Below are positions 12,382 through 24,370 of a stretch of DNA of 64,000 bases, one piece after another. The notes beneath the pieces were generated by a model. The model saw nothing but the letters and a program-made list of their open reading frames with translations. It made no database searches and had not been told where the DNA came from. The stretch is from Apostichopus japonicus (Eukaryota; Echinodermata; Holothuroidea; Aspidochirotida; Stichopodidae). A program made the position numbers and the translations under genes. Position 1 is the first letter of the stretch, and each line of letters begins with the position of its first letter. The DNA lies in the NCBI RefSeq assembly GCF_037975245.1, contig NC_092572.1:34259989-34323988 (forward strand), in the 5' to 3' direction.

Positions 12382-14157
12382 GTAATGGTTTTCTATCACC
12401 ATCATCATCACTTCATTTCTCCACACATGCTTTCATCACACTCACATGAATTGAAAGCTCTCACAGTGTTTAGTATCCTTCACTACACAAGTCTATCTTG
12501 AGTTCTGTCCTCCATTTAAGTAAATCATTATTAAGTGTCTGCAGTGACTGTTCTTGTATTAACTTCACAGTGCTTTCATAAACAGTAAGAGCTTTTCTTT
12601 GCCATCATACAATTTGAGTGTTAGCAGTCGCTTCTCAACTCTTCTTGTCACATTGAGATTTAAGAAATGAATACATGCCTAAAGTCTGATAACTTTTTAG
12701 TTAGGTTGTACCATGGACTCAATGATTCTTGGTGCTATGGCTGTTTTAGTCTGGAGGGAAGCAAATATGACCCAAAGCCAGAGTCTATTAGTTTAAAGTG
12801 TTCATGGTTCCAATGCCTTGAGTTTCAGGAACATTGTGAGTGTTTGTGGATGTCTGTATATTACGCCACTATATGTCACTAAAGATTTAAGTGTTTGGCC
12901 TCATAGTTTCCATGTATGCCTTCTATAATCAGATGGCTCACTTTATGTTTTTCAGTGAATAAGCTCAACAAAACATTTGTTAAAATTGAAGTCTACTTAC
13001 AAATTGTCAAATTTCCCACAAAAGTGTACATAAAAGAACATTTAAATGGATCATTTTTATGATTACTATTATCGATTGAACTTATCAGTTGTTTGTAAGT
13101 ATTATTTCATATTTAAGATGCTTTTGGGACAGTTTTTTTTTTCAATATTTTACTAAAATTGTATCATAGCTTCTAAATTTGAGTTTTGGTGAAAAAAAGT
13201 ATGATGTTATTTTAAGTTATCTTGATGCTTACTTTCACAACAGTTTGATGTGAATCTGACACCTATCTTACAAGTATTGAAACACCCTCAACACTGCTGA
13301 CCCTATTGTTTGGTTTAATTCTTCATTCACTTTCATATCACCATTCGTGTGTTTTATTATTTCCAAACCATTAGCGCTTTTGCCGTAGGATTTTTTAATA
13401 TTCAGTGAGTCATGATTGATGTATGGGACTAGTATTGTATTCTTTGTGGTTAATGAGTAAACTATAAAATTCATGATAATTATTACTTGTTGATAACTTT
13501 CAAGTCAAGCAGTCACTAAGTTTTGCAATCACTGGTAACGTACTGTAAGATGTATATAGACATAAGCCAATACATAAGTCGGACAAACATTTTTGCAAAA
13601 TGTTGTATTGGAGATGCTTGATGTTTAGCAGTTACATATTAATTTGCCTTACATTTTCATAACATGTTCCCGATTTTTGGACCTGTGTAAACACTAATAA
13701 TTGTGAAACCTTTTTCTAACTGGCAAGCCATTTAAGATGAATAAGAGAATTTATATGAAAGTCTATTTCTGGAGTGCTTTAAGCCATTGATAAATGACTT
13801 GCATAAATCTTGAATATGTTAAAAATAACAAGATTTACTTTACCGGTTCAGGTAAGTGTCTGTAATATTCCTTACGAGGAGTGCTGCTTCTCCCATTGAT
13901 CTAAAGCTTATTTAAGTTCTCAAGATAATGCAAGGACTGTGTTAAACCATTTTACAATGAAAAAAGGTAAATCAGAAATAAATAGTTGTGAAATAGCAAG
14001 GTGTATACAACTTTTATTGACCCTGTTTATTTATTAAAGAGATTAGAGTGTACCTTAATCCCTGTGAATGATTTAATTTAAGTACTTAAATCCAAGAGTT
14101 ACCAGAGAAGAAAATGGAACAATTTTGATCCAGTGAGGTGCTCATCTGAACTACATA

Positions 14158-15850
14158 CACCAGTGAGTTGCTAGTCCACATATAGTAACTGTAACAAGTT
14201 GACTCTAAACATATCCAGAGAGTCTGCATATAGTCCTACCAGTGAGTTGCTAGTCAGCATATAGTAACTGTTAGGAGCTGACTCTCTAAACATATCCAGA
14301 GAGTCTGCATATAGTCCTACCAGTGAGTTGCTAGTCAGCATATAGTAACTGTTAGGAGCTGACTCTCTAAACATATCCAGAGAGTGTGCATATAGTCATA
14401 CCAGTGAGTTGCTAGTCAGCATATAGTAACTGTTAGGAGCTGACTCTCTAAACATATCCAGAGAGTCTGCATATAGTCCTACCAGTGAGTTGCTAGTCAG
14501 CATATAGTAACTGTTAGAAGCTGACTCTAAACATATCCAGAGAGTCTGCATATAGTCCTACCAGTGAGTTGCTAGTCAGCATATAGTAACTGTTAGGAGC
14601 TGACTCTCTAAACATATCCAGAGAGTCTGCATATAGTCCTACCAGTGAGTTGCTAGTCAGCATATAGTAACTGTTAGGAGCTGACTCTCTTAACATATCC
14701 AGAGAGTCTGCATATAGTCCTACCAGTGAGTTGCTTAGTCAGCATATAGTAACTGTTAGGAGTTGACTCTCTAAACATATCCAGAGAGTCTGCATATAGT
14801 CCTACCAGTGAGTTGCTAGTCAGCATATAGTAACTGTTAGGAACTGACTCCCTAAACATATCCAGAGAGTGTGCATATAGTCCTACCAGTGAGTTGCTAG
14901 TCAGCATATAGTAACTGTTAGGAGCTGACTCTCTAAACATATCCAGAGAGTGTGCATATAGTCATACCAGTGAGTTGCTAGTCAGCATATTGCAACTGTT
15001 AGGAGCTGACTCTCTAAACATATCCAGAGAGTCTGCATATAGTCCTACCAGTGAGTTGCTAGTCAGCATATAGTAACTGTTAGAAGCTGACTCTAAACAT
15101 ATCCAGAGAGTCTGCATATAGTCCTACCAGTGAGTTGCTAGTCAGCATATAGTAACTGTTAGGAGCTGACTCTCTAAACATATCCAGAGAGTCTGCATAT
15201 AGTCCTACCAGTGAGTTGCTTAGTCAGCATATAGTAACTGTTAGGAGCTGACTCTCTAAACATATCCAGAGAGTCTGCATATAGTCCTACCAGTGAGTTG
15301 CTTAGTCAGCATATAGTAACTGTTAGGAGCTGACTCTCTAAACATATCCAGAGAGTGTGCATATAGTCCTACAGTACCAGTGAGTTGCTAGTCAGCATAT
15401 AGTAACTGTTAGGAGCTGACTCTCTAAACATATCCAGAGAGTGTGCATATAGTCCTACAGTACCAGTGAGTTGCTAGTCAGCATATAGTAACTGTTAGGA
15501 GCTGACTCCCTAAACATATCCAGAGAGTGTGCATATAGTCCTACCAGTCGTTGCTAGTCAGCATATAGTAACTGTTAGGAGCTGACTCTCTAAACATATC
15601 CAGAGAGTCTGCATATAGTCCTACCAGTGAGTTGCTAGTCAGCATATAGTAACTGTTAGGAGCTGACTCTCGAAACATATCCAGAGAGTCTGCATATAGT
15701 CCTACCAGTGAGTTGCTAGTCAGCATATAGTAACTGTTAGGAGCTGACTCTCTTAACATATCCAGAGAGTGTGCATATAGTCATACCAGTGAGTTGCTAG
15801 TCAGCATATATATAGCAACTGTTAGGACCAGTGAGTTGCTAGTCCAGAAA
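14158..15850. repeat. 81-bp minisatellite, about 21 copies, in an intron of gene A
   Basis: Tandem 81-bp units beginning CCAGTGAGTTGCTAGTCAGC. Each unit contains GACTCTCT, then a 10-nt spacer, then AGAGAGTC, a perfect 8-bp inverted repeat that could form a hairpin. Variants include a 3-nt deletion (GACTCTAAAC), GTGTGC for GTCTGC and insertions of a T in TTGCTTAG. Because 81 is divisible by three, a minus frame of 27 residues repeats without stops; it lacks gene features and is rejected as coding. Confidence 0.95.
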
Positions 15851-17714
15851 GTGTTGTGCTGAGGTGGTGATAGTCTGGAAATTATTGATTGTAAGAGTCA
15901 CTTGTATCATGGCTATAATGAAAAAGCTCCATATTTAGATATTTACAATTTAAGCAGTCTGACAGCTAGCCAATTTCTCTTTCATATGGTTAGGATGAAC
16001 ACAACTTTAGCTAAAATGACTGTTTGATGGCACAGTTATGTCATGACATGTCCTCGTGCAGTTACAACTCTGCAGTATCATCAAAAATAGTCACATTTCC
16101 CTTGCATTAAATATGGTTTTCCCTGCTTTCTTTTGCTTTTCTCAGTTATTCATGCAACTCTTACAGTCCCATCTAATTTAAAAAAAAAATACAATATTGA
16201 AAGATGCTTGCTGAAGAAATTGGGATACTAGTGCTGATTGATACTGTAGCTATGTGAGAAAGATTATCAATACTCTAAGATACTGACTGTATGGCATGTG
16301 CGCGATAAAGTTAAAATGGTTACAGTAATTACTGCTGTAAAAACAACATAGTCTCCTAACCTTTCAGTCCATCCAACCGTATGCATCTGTTCATGCTGAG
16401 GGGGCAATGGCACCTGCAGAGTGCAATTTTCCCGTCATCGAAAATATGGCCATTGAGACAAATCATCTTTTCCAAATTATCTGTTATTGTGGCACGTAAC
16501 ATTCCATCTATATGTTTCCCACAGAATTGTAGCCAGTCCTTTACACTATGCCACACCTAATGAATGGAATATAATCAGGAGCTTGAGGTGTTGCATATTA
16601 CGTTTGTTTCATTTTTTCTTTGTACCTTAATATACACCTCCTTCGAGGTTGATAATTATCCATACATTTAATGTCATATTTTCATACAACATGCAATTCA
16701 TGATTTTTTCATTGATTAATATCCAACTTTGTGTTTTGCTTTGAGCCTATACCCCTTTCAGAGTTTTGGTAACTTGCCAGCAATTGCTAGGTTACATTTG
16801 CCATAGCAACAATCAAAATGATATTCAAGACAATGCTTTCACTGCATGTGATTTATTGACATAAATGTCTAATACCTGAATTACCTCTAAGCAATGTGAT
16901 CCTGTTCTTTTGAATTACAATCCACAGATGTAACTACTAATTAGTATGTAACATAACCACCATTTAAAATATCACACTCAACATGGATATGTCAGATGTG
17001 TAGGGATTCTGTTTTAACATAAACCTCCTGGCTAAACACAATGTAAGGAAAGATGATGTAGGGAAAACATAAATTCTTCAAAGTAAAAGGGATTTTCAAC
17101 AACATGTAAAATTAAATCAGTAAGCAATGTTCAGTCCTGCTCAAGTCTGATTCCATAGTTTCCGTTCGCTTCATAAACTATGAGAACCAAGACGATACTT
17201 GCGTAGAAATTATAGTTTTTGGGATATGTTTAAAGAACAGTCAACCATGTTTCATGGCCTAGTTTAATACATTGTATAGTTTGATGGAAGCTGGTACCTT
17301 GGCAGAGAGAACATCTATTCTTATCATTTCTGTTAACACAGGTATGTTAACTCACAACTTTCTATAGAGTAATCTAAGAAAGTGCTCTAAATATCTTGAA
17401 GCAAACATCTGTGTAACTTTATCACTGATCTTGTCATAAAGTAATATCTAGTACAATCAGGAACACACAAGTATTTTACCTTGAACATTGGGGTTTCTAG
17501 ATTGCTTACATACTTTGTGCTTTTAGTGCTGACTTTTTAGGAAATGATGGAATTAATTCTGATGTTCATTAGTTTCTTTTGAAGGCTGGAATTTAAAGTG
17601 GCTATTTCTTGTGACAGAGCATCCAATCACTTTGGTAACTCAGAATTGGTCACTTTTCAGAATAATTTTTGTATTGATGTTTTTATTATTAATATTTTTT
17701 TATTTTTACAACAG
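15851..17714. other. Intron sequence of gene A, no exon defended
   Basis: AT-rich intronic DNA. A 66-codon minus frame at 16556-16356 has protein-like composition, but no start, splice or family evidence supports it (see rejected list). Confidence 0.5.
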
Positions 17715-17787
17715 AGTCCAACGGATGATTACTCTAATCTACAAGATTCAACAGATGACTCAAAAATCTCAGAAACAATGACTAGAG
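17715..17787 (+). CDS. Gene A, acidic internal exon
   Basis: Acceptor TTTTTACAACAG|AGT, donor ACTAGAG|GTAAGA. The exon enters in phase 0 and leaves in phase 1 (73 nt). It encodes SPTDDYSNLQDSTDDSKISE followed by TMTR, an acidic Ser/Thr-rich linker with TDD repeats of the kind often phosphorylated by CK2 (inference). It joins without frame break to the exon at 19338, the split codon giving Gly. No domain is recognised. Confidence 0.78.
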
Positions 17788-18149
17788 GTAAGATACATCT
17801 CACTGATTAATTGTTATTATTGCAGGTAAAGACAATACTCTATTAAGCTATTGCAATTGGTCAGACAATGTTTAACTCTTGATTAATTGGACAAATTCTG
17901 CAAGTTTGAAATGAGCAATCATTAACTTTGCAGGATTTTCCACAACAAAGCATTATGAAATCAAACACAACCTCTCAAAGAATCAAGTTGAAATATGCAT
18001 TAGTTTACATTTACAACCTCCCTCTTCTGTGATGGGTTGGTGAGGTTATATTCAAAGGACTTGCTTGAATCCTGTCCAAGAATTGCTTGAACTGAAGTTT
18101 TCAGCTCTCCTATAACATTTTAAAATACAAGAAGAACAAAGAAAAGAAC

Positions 18150-18799
18150 AAGTTGATGATAAGTCTGTTACATCAAATGTTGCCATTACTTTATCATCAC
18201 CGGCAGAACAGTCTAAGTTGATGATAAGTCTGCTACATGAAATGTTGCCATTACTTTATCATCACCGGCAGAACAGTCTAAGTTGATGATAAGTCTGCTA
18301 CATGAAATGTTGCCATTACTTTATCATCACCGGCAGAACAGTCTAAGTTGATGATAAGTCTGCTACATGAAATGTTGCCATTACTTTATCATCACCGGCA
18401 GAACAGTCTAAGTTGATGATAAGTCTGCTACATGAAATGTTGCCATTACTTTATCATCACCGGCAGAACAGTCTAAGTTGATGATAAGTCTGCTACATGA
18501 AATGTTGCCATTACTTTATCATCACCGGCAGAACAGTCTAAGTTGATGATAAGTCTGCTACATGAAATGTTGCCATTACTTTATCATCACCGGCAGAACA
18601 GTCTAAGTTGATGATAAGTCTGCTACATGAAATGTTGCCATTACTTTATCATCACCGGCAGAACAGTCTAAGTTGATGATAAGTCTGCTACATGAAATGT
18701 TGCCATTACTTTATCATCACCGGCAGAACAGTCTAAGTTGATGATAAGTCTGCTACATGAAATGTTGCCATTACTTTATCATCACCGGCAGAACAGTCT
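18150..18799. repeat. 65-bp minisatellite, 10 copies
   Basis: Units of 65 bp start AGTTGATGATAAGTCTGCTA at 18150, 18215 and every 65 bp to 18735. The first copy carries substitutions. The other nine look identical over their whole length, so the array has expanded very recently or is homogenised. It lies in the gene A intron 0.4 kb after the exon at 17715. Confidence 0.95.
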
Positions 18800-19337
18800 T
18801 TGAAGCAATCCAAATAGAGAAATAGCAAGGCATGGTATAGCACATGTGTATAACCTTGTATGGCTGAATTTAATCACTGTTCCCAATGTCCTCATACATA
18901 AAACTGTTTTGAACAATTGTATGCACTTTACCAACTACTCTAAGACAACATGAATACATTACAGCTTATTCTTATTGGTAAATAAAACAACATTTAAGCT
19001 TAATAAGGACAGCTGTTTTACTTTGATGCAAGTTATTAGTGGACATGATGAACTGACAAAGCTGTACTGATCTCAGAATCTAGTGAGAGACAGACAGGTT
19101 TATGCCTGCTGTCTGATACTGTACCATGACTGCAAGACTGTCTGTGTTCTTACATAGCATATTTCTTGTAACATTATGCAATGTAAGTAGCCTAGGTATA
19201 GATATTTCATGTCTTTCTTGTAAATGTCAGTGATAAAACTCAGAAGTGGGACAATGTCGTATGTAGTAATGTGGATGAAGACTGCTGCAAGCATGTACGT
19301 ATGACTGAATGGTATTTCTGGTAATTGTTATTTTTAG

Positions 19338-19535
19338 GCAATTCTTCTAAAGCAAGTAAACGACGGTTCCTGTTTTTCCGACGGAAGAGCAAGGATGGAG
19401 GAGGGGGAAAGGGAAGCTCTAGGAGTTCAAGTTTTGATGAGAGCAGTGTCAGTAGTCGGTCTCCAGAGCCCCAGTTAAGGAGGGCCAAGACTCTGGATAT
19501 TCCTGATTCTGATGTTAGTGGTTCTATAGCATCTG
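19338..19535 (+). CDS. Gene A, basic-aromatic exon 1
   Basis: Acceptor TTATTTTTAG|GC, donor GCATCTG|GTGAGT, symmetric phase 1-1 (198 nt, 66 codons). It opens with SKASKRRFLFFRRKSK, a basic cluster interrupted by Leu/Phe, followed by Gly-rich and Ser-rich sequence (SSRSSSFDESSVSSRSPEP) and then RRAKTLDIPDSD. The cluster resembles membrane-binding or nuclear-targeting basic-aromatic motifs; which one cannot be told from sequence. Several RxxS/T sites suggest basophilic kinase regulation (inference). The next exon starts with a related cluster, suggesting exon duplication. Confidence 0.85.
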
Positions 19536-19899
19536 GTGAGTACCTCACTGAGGGACTTTATTATGTATACAATTCCTTGTACCTGTTTGTGTCCATTGGT
19601 CTGTTATGTCATCTGTTTGCTATGATTCATAGACTGACACAAACCATCCAATTATAAAACAAATCATTAGAACTCATAGTTTGTTATTAATGAAACATTA
19701 AAAGCTACCTATGTCATTGTCCTCCTTCCAGGTTTTAATCACTGATATTTCCAAGAAAAACATGAAATATCTATACTTAGACTACTTACATTGCATAATG
19801 TGACAAGAATAATGGAAGTTTACCAACACAGTGGGCAGTCTTGAAGACTTGTATGCTAAGACATCCTGGCTTTTCAAAAGTTTGTCCAAGCTAATCAGA

Positions 19900-20150
19900 A
19901 TCATATGAGTGTGTAAAAGTAAGTTGGCCTGATGTTTCGATCCTAGCAGGATCTTCCTCAGAGGCTAAATGACAAGTAACGGTAACAGAAGGGACAAAAA
20001 CATGCACAGAATACAGACAGGTTAATGAGCATGGTGAACACAAAGAGATAGATGTAAGGAGATTAGTAGACAAGGGATGGAGAGAAGAAAGAAAGAAACC
20101 AACAGGGGAAGAGGAGAGGTAGGAGATAAACAGTGGAGAGGAGCTTAGAC
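19900..20150 (-). mobile_element. 3' end fragment of a Penelope-like element
   Basis: On the minus strand this stretch closely matches the 3' end of the Penelope-like element at about 37200-37460: the same pyrimidine-rich tract, then the end motif with CCTGCTAGGATCGAAAC and GGCCAACTTACTTTTACAC. The open frame 20073-19891 is a by-product. It is a 5'-truncated copy lying in an intron of gene A. Confidence 0.75.
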
Positions 20151-20157
20151 AATTTCC

Positions 20158-21690
20158 TCATTGCCCAGTTCTAGTCATAAATTAGAACCATGCGAGCTTC
20201 CACACTTAACTATTTTCCAGTTTTAGTCATAAATTAGAACCATGCGAGATTCCACACTCTACTATTTTCCAGTTATAGTCATAAATTAGAACCATGTGAG
20301 CTTCCACACTTAACTATTTTCCAGTTCTAGTCATAAATTAGAACCATGCGAGATTCCACACTCTACTATTTTCCAGTTATAGTCATAAATTAGAACCATG
20401 CGAGCTTCCACACTTAACTATTTTCCAGTTCTAGTCATAAATTAGAACCATGCGAGATTCCACACTCTACTATTTTCCAGGTCTAGTCATAAATTAGAAC
20501 CATGCGAGCTTCCACACTTAACTATTTTCCAGTTCTAGTCATAAATTAGAACCATGCGAGATTCCACACTCAACTATTTTCCAGTTCTAGTCATAAATTA
20601 GAACCATGCGAGCTTCCACACTTAACTATTTTCCAGTTCTAGTCATAAATTAGAACCATGCGAGATTCCACACTCTACTATTTTCCAGGTCTAGTCATAA
20701 ATTAGAACCATGCGAGCTTCCACACTTAACTATTTTCCAGTTCTAGTCATAAATTAGAACCATGCGAGATTCCACACTCTACTATTTTCCAGGTCTAGTC
20801 ATAAATTAGAACCATGCGAGCTTCCACACTCTACTATTTTCCAGTTCTAGTCATAAATAAGAACCATGCGAGCTTCCACACTTAACTATTTTCCAGTTCT
20901 AGTCATAAATTAGAACCATGCGAGCTTCCACACTCTACTATTTTCCAGTTCTAGTCATAAATAAGAACCATGCGAGCTTCCACACTTAACTATTTTCCAG
21001 TTCTAGTCATAAGTTAGAACCATGCGAGCTTCCACACTCTACTATTTTCCAGTTCTAGTCATAAATTAGAACCATGCGAGCTTCCACACTCTACTATTTT
21101 CCAGTTCTAGTCATAAGTTAGAACCATGCAAGCTTCCACACTCTACTATTTTCCAGTTCTAGTCATAAATTAGAACCATGCGAGCTTCCACACTCTACTA
21201 TTTTCCAGTTCTAGTCATAAGTTAGAACCATGCGAGCTTCCACACTCTACTATTTTCCAGTTCTAGTCATAAATTAGAACCATGCGAGCTTCCACACTTA
21301 ACTATTTTCCAGTTCTAGTCATAAATTAGAACCATGCGAGCTTCCACACTCTACTATTTTCCAGTTCTAGTCATAAATTAGAACCATGCGAGCTTCCACA
21401 CTTAACTATTTTCCAGTTCTAGTCATAAATTAGAACCATGCAAGCTTCCACACTCTACTATTTTCCAGTTCTAGTCATAAATTAGAACCATGCGAGCTTC
21501 CACACTCTACTATTTTCCAGTTCTAGTCATAAGTTAGAACCATGCAAGCTTCCACACTCTACTATTTTCCAGTTCTAGTCATAAATTAGAACCATGCGAG
21601 CTTCCACACTTTACTAATTTCCCAGTTCTAGTCATAAATTAGAACCATGCGAGCCTCGACACTATCCTAGTTGCCTAGGTGTAGTCATAA
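20158..21690. repeat. 52-bp minisatellite, about 29 copies, partly dimeric
   Basis: Units of 52 bp containing CTAGTCATAAATTAGAACCA. In the first half two unit types alternate regularly (GCGAGCTTCCACACTTAAC and GCGAGATTCCACACTCTAC), giving a 104-bp higher-order repeat. In the second half the alternation shifts to ATAAATTAG versus ATAAGTTAG types. It lies between the two basic-aromatic exons of gene A. Confidence 0.95.
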
Positions 21691-22011
21691 ATTCATAGTG
21701 ATTTTGAAAATTGGTTTACAAATTTAGTAGTTCTGTCACCACATAACATTGGATACAACTCTATGATTGGTTGGTACTTTTGTTTGCCAGCTCGTTCTGT
21801 AATATGTTCATTAGGTGTAAGAGACATGATACAAAATGGATGTCTAGGGTAACTGGAAACAACGTACTGTATGAGCTGCAATTGTCATGATAGACAGTTT
21901 ATCATTGATTTCAGTAAACACTTATTATTTTGACATATCAATGTATGATGGAAATATACTCACCCATTCATATGTTCCAATTTTATCACAAACCATTTCT
22001 TCTATTCACAG

Positions 22012-22218
22012 AAAAGTCACCCAAAAAGAAAAAGAAACGCTTTTTGGGCTTTATCAGAAGGAAAAAGCCAAAGGAGCGGCAATATCACTCTAGTATCAAT
22101 CTTAAGACTGAAACAGAGGATGCTACAATGTCAGATACACCAACTGCTACCAGGCAAAAGAGTGTAAATACCTTGAAAGTGCCTGCATCCAATCAGTATA
22201 CAAGATCTGCCAGTACAG
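22012..22218 (+). CDS. Gene A, basic-aromatic exon 2
   Basis: Acceptor CTTCTATTCACAG|AA, donor AGTACAG|GTAAGA, symmetric phase 1-1 (207 nt, 69 codons). It opens with EKSPKKKKKRFLGFIRRKKP, then polar sequence with TETEDATMSDTPTATRQKSV and SNQYTRSAST. The opening cluster parallels that of the exon at 19338 (KRRFLFFRRKSK), and both exons have the same phase and similar length. RQKS is a plausible basophilic kinase or 14-3-3 site (inference). No enzymatic domain is visible. Confidence 0.85.
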
Positions 22219-22659
22219 GTAAGAAATTAAAAGAATATGTAAAACAAGCTTGACATTGTAATCATTAGCAGTGTCTACTTGATCATTGGATTAATCAGTT
22301 CAGCTTCTACAATAAGTTTTCTTTATGATTTATAGCAAATGATACAATTTTCTTCATTGGTATTGTAACCTAAAAAACAGGAGTAATTTGTTACTGCTAT
22401 TCTGTAAATAAAATTCTGACTTGCAGATATGTGTTGCTGAAACAAGGAAAGAAAAGACTTTAAAATTAAATGCATTTAATTTATAACTCATCTTGATTCT
22501 CATATTGCCAAAAATGACATTGCTTTAATTCACATATTGAACAATCTGTAAAACACCTAGCAAAGCTTTCTGATTTATATATATATATGTGGCAAACAAA
22601 TAATTTTTTGGTTGCTGATCATCTTAAGCAACTCTGATATAAATTAGTAAGGGTATTTA

Positions 22660-22891
22660 AAGTGCTTACACGGGTCCAGGACCAGGTACCAGAGAGCCTT
22701 TACCCATCGTGTATCCTGGTAGCTGAAAACAATTGTTTACCCTCATGTATCATGATTTTCAAGAAATTACATATTGGATGCTATACTAAATGAACTATAT
22801 TCTCTACTAACAAAAAAATCACACTTTGCATAGGATTCGGGTAATAATTTAGGAACCGGGTGGGTACCCAGGTATCCCTGTGCAAACACTA
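22660..22891. mobile_element. hAT-type MITE (232 bp) in the last intron of gene A
   Basis: Ends are AAGTGCTTACACGGGT and, on the other strand, TAGTGTTTGCACAGGG; the inverted repeats continue imperfectly (CCAGG, GGTACC). It is flanked by the 8-bp direct repeat GGTATTTA at 22652-22659 and 22892-22899. Its right end is only 51 bp from the exon at 22943. Confidence 0.85.
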
Positions 22892-22942
22892 GGTATTTAT
22901 GTCTTGAATGATTAATATTATGACTGTTGTTCTTCCTTGCAG

Positions 22943-23061
22943 GTGATATTAAGTATGAAAGATACTTAACTGTTGATCGAGAGCCGTTCAGACAACCAGC
23001 TCCATCAAGTGGTAGTCAGATCAGTGTTGACAGGTTATCTTACACAGAGTCAAACGTCTGA
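22943..23061 (+). CDS. Gene A, last coding exon with PDZ-binding C-terminus
   Basis: Acceptor GTTCTTCCTTGCAG|GT (strong tract), phase 1 entry, TGA stop at 23059-23061; 119 nt, 38 codons plus stop. It encodes GDIKYERYLTVDREPFRQPA, then a Ser-rich stretch ending SYTESNV. The last residues, S-N-V with Ser at -2 and Val at 0, fit a class I PDZ ligand. Together with the preceding exons this suggests a scaffold or adaptor tail binding a PDZ protein, but the family is not recognised. A donor-like GAAG|GTCAGT lies about 12 nt after the stop and could mark a 3' UTR intron. Confidence 0.82.
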
Positions 23062-24300
23062 TGTCACTTGAAGGTCAGTCAGTTCACCTTAACAGTATTA
23101 GTTTCCATGAGCAACTATTCTTGACACTGCCATAAATCTATTCATCATATAAATAGTGATCCGCTGAAATTTGTTTTGTCTGACTGGATGATGTTACAAT
23201 ACTTTTTTTTTTTTTTTTTTTTTTTTTGGGGGGGGGGGGTGGGGGGCACGATGCTTCAATAAACTTTTCACACCTTTCAAAAAAAAAGTGTAAACATTTC
23301 TACATCTTGTTTTGATATTGCTTTGTGAAATGCTATAGTACACTGTTGTGTGAGAACTCTTGACTCTTTATTAATCAAATTGTGGTTTTTCTTTTCACTC
23401 ACAGCAGAATGCTGATAAACAGAAGATGTCAAACATGGAAGTGTGCAAATATTAATACTCATGTCTATTTATTACTGTACAAATTCAATATTTAATGTAG
23501 AAATGTTTATCGCAATGAGTGGTATTGAAGTGAAATGCCTTTGAGTTTTATTAAACAACACCTCTAAGCCAAAGATTTATTCTCTGCCCTAACATTAAGA
23601 CAGAGTTCAATGACTTATGTACCAAAACAACTTCTTGACTTTCAGGGTAATTCTATTCAGTCTGCTTGGAGATCTCTTGAATGTGCAATGAGAAAAAGGA
23701 AGAAGATATGAAATGAGATTAATTGTTTTCTATTTGTTCCTACAAATTGTATGGGATGTGGGGGGGGGGGGGGGGACACAGCTGGGTCAGACTGGTTCCT
23801 CTACTCTACACCCCAACAACATATCTATGATTGATCTATGATATATCTATGAAAAATGTCCCTAAACTGAAATAATCCTATTCAGTAGGATATATAATGG
23901 GCTTCTTTACATGTAAGATCGTAGTAGTACTTCCATAAATAATTTGTGTTTGTTTCCTATATTTAACAACATCATTTTGATTGAACTATTGATTTGCCTT
24001 AACCTGATTTACTTTAATGTTTTCATGATTGATGTTCTGAGATCATGTCTTACTTTGATCTTTATCTTCTGCAATCAATAGTGTTTTATGTTAATTTATG
24101 TTACCACACAACAAATACTTGTACAACTTTTAAGCCCCACATGTGGAGCAACATTAAGACATATCACCAGAACTTTTTGTGTTACTTCTGTGGTATATCC
24201 TACTTTATGTAGTCAATGCTTTGTAACACTTATAACAGCACAAATGAAGACCATTGTAATTGATTGGTTGTAGTTAATTGGTTGTTTGGTTTTGAAAGTA
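23062..24300. other. Gene A 3' UTR or downstream DNA with homopolymer runs
   Basis: Directly after the stop the DNA is AT-rich. A T-run followed by a G-run lies at about 23203-23246, with AATAAA-like CAATAAAC at about 23258, a possible but unproven polyadenylation signal. Around 23730-23830 a G-run precedes CTACACCCCAACAACATAT, a sequence that recurs at 24395-24415. Confidence 0.4.
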
Positions 24301-24370
24301 TGCAAAGATTTGTTTCATTATTTTTTTCTATTTGCTCATACAAATGGTATGGGAGGGGGGGGGGTCACAA

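Noticed and set aside
14171-15759. Minus-strand frames of 27-residue repeats
   Set aside because: 81-bp units keep any stop-free frame open. The frames break wherever a unit has an indel, and nothing indicates a protein.
16356-16556. 66-codon minus frame with protein-like composition (FCGKHIDGML, CLNGHIFDDGK)
   Set aside because: It could be a relic or exon of something, but no family is recognised and there is no splice or start evidence. On the + strand an acceptor-like site lies at its edge, but no donor follows.
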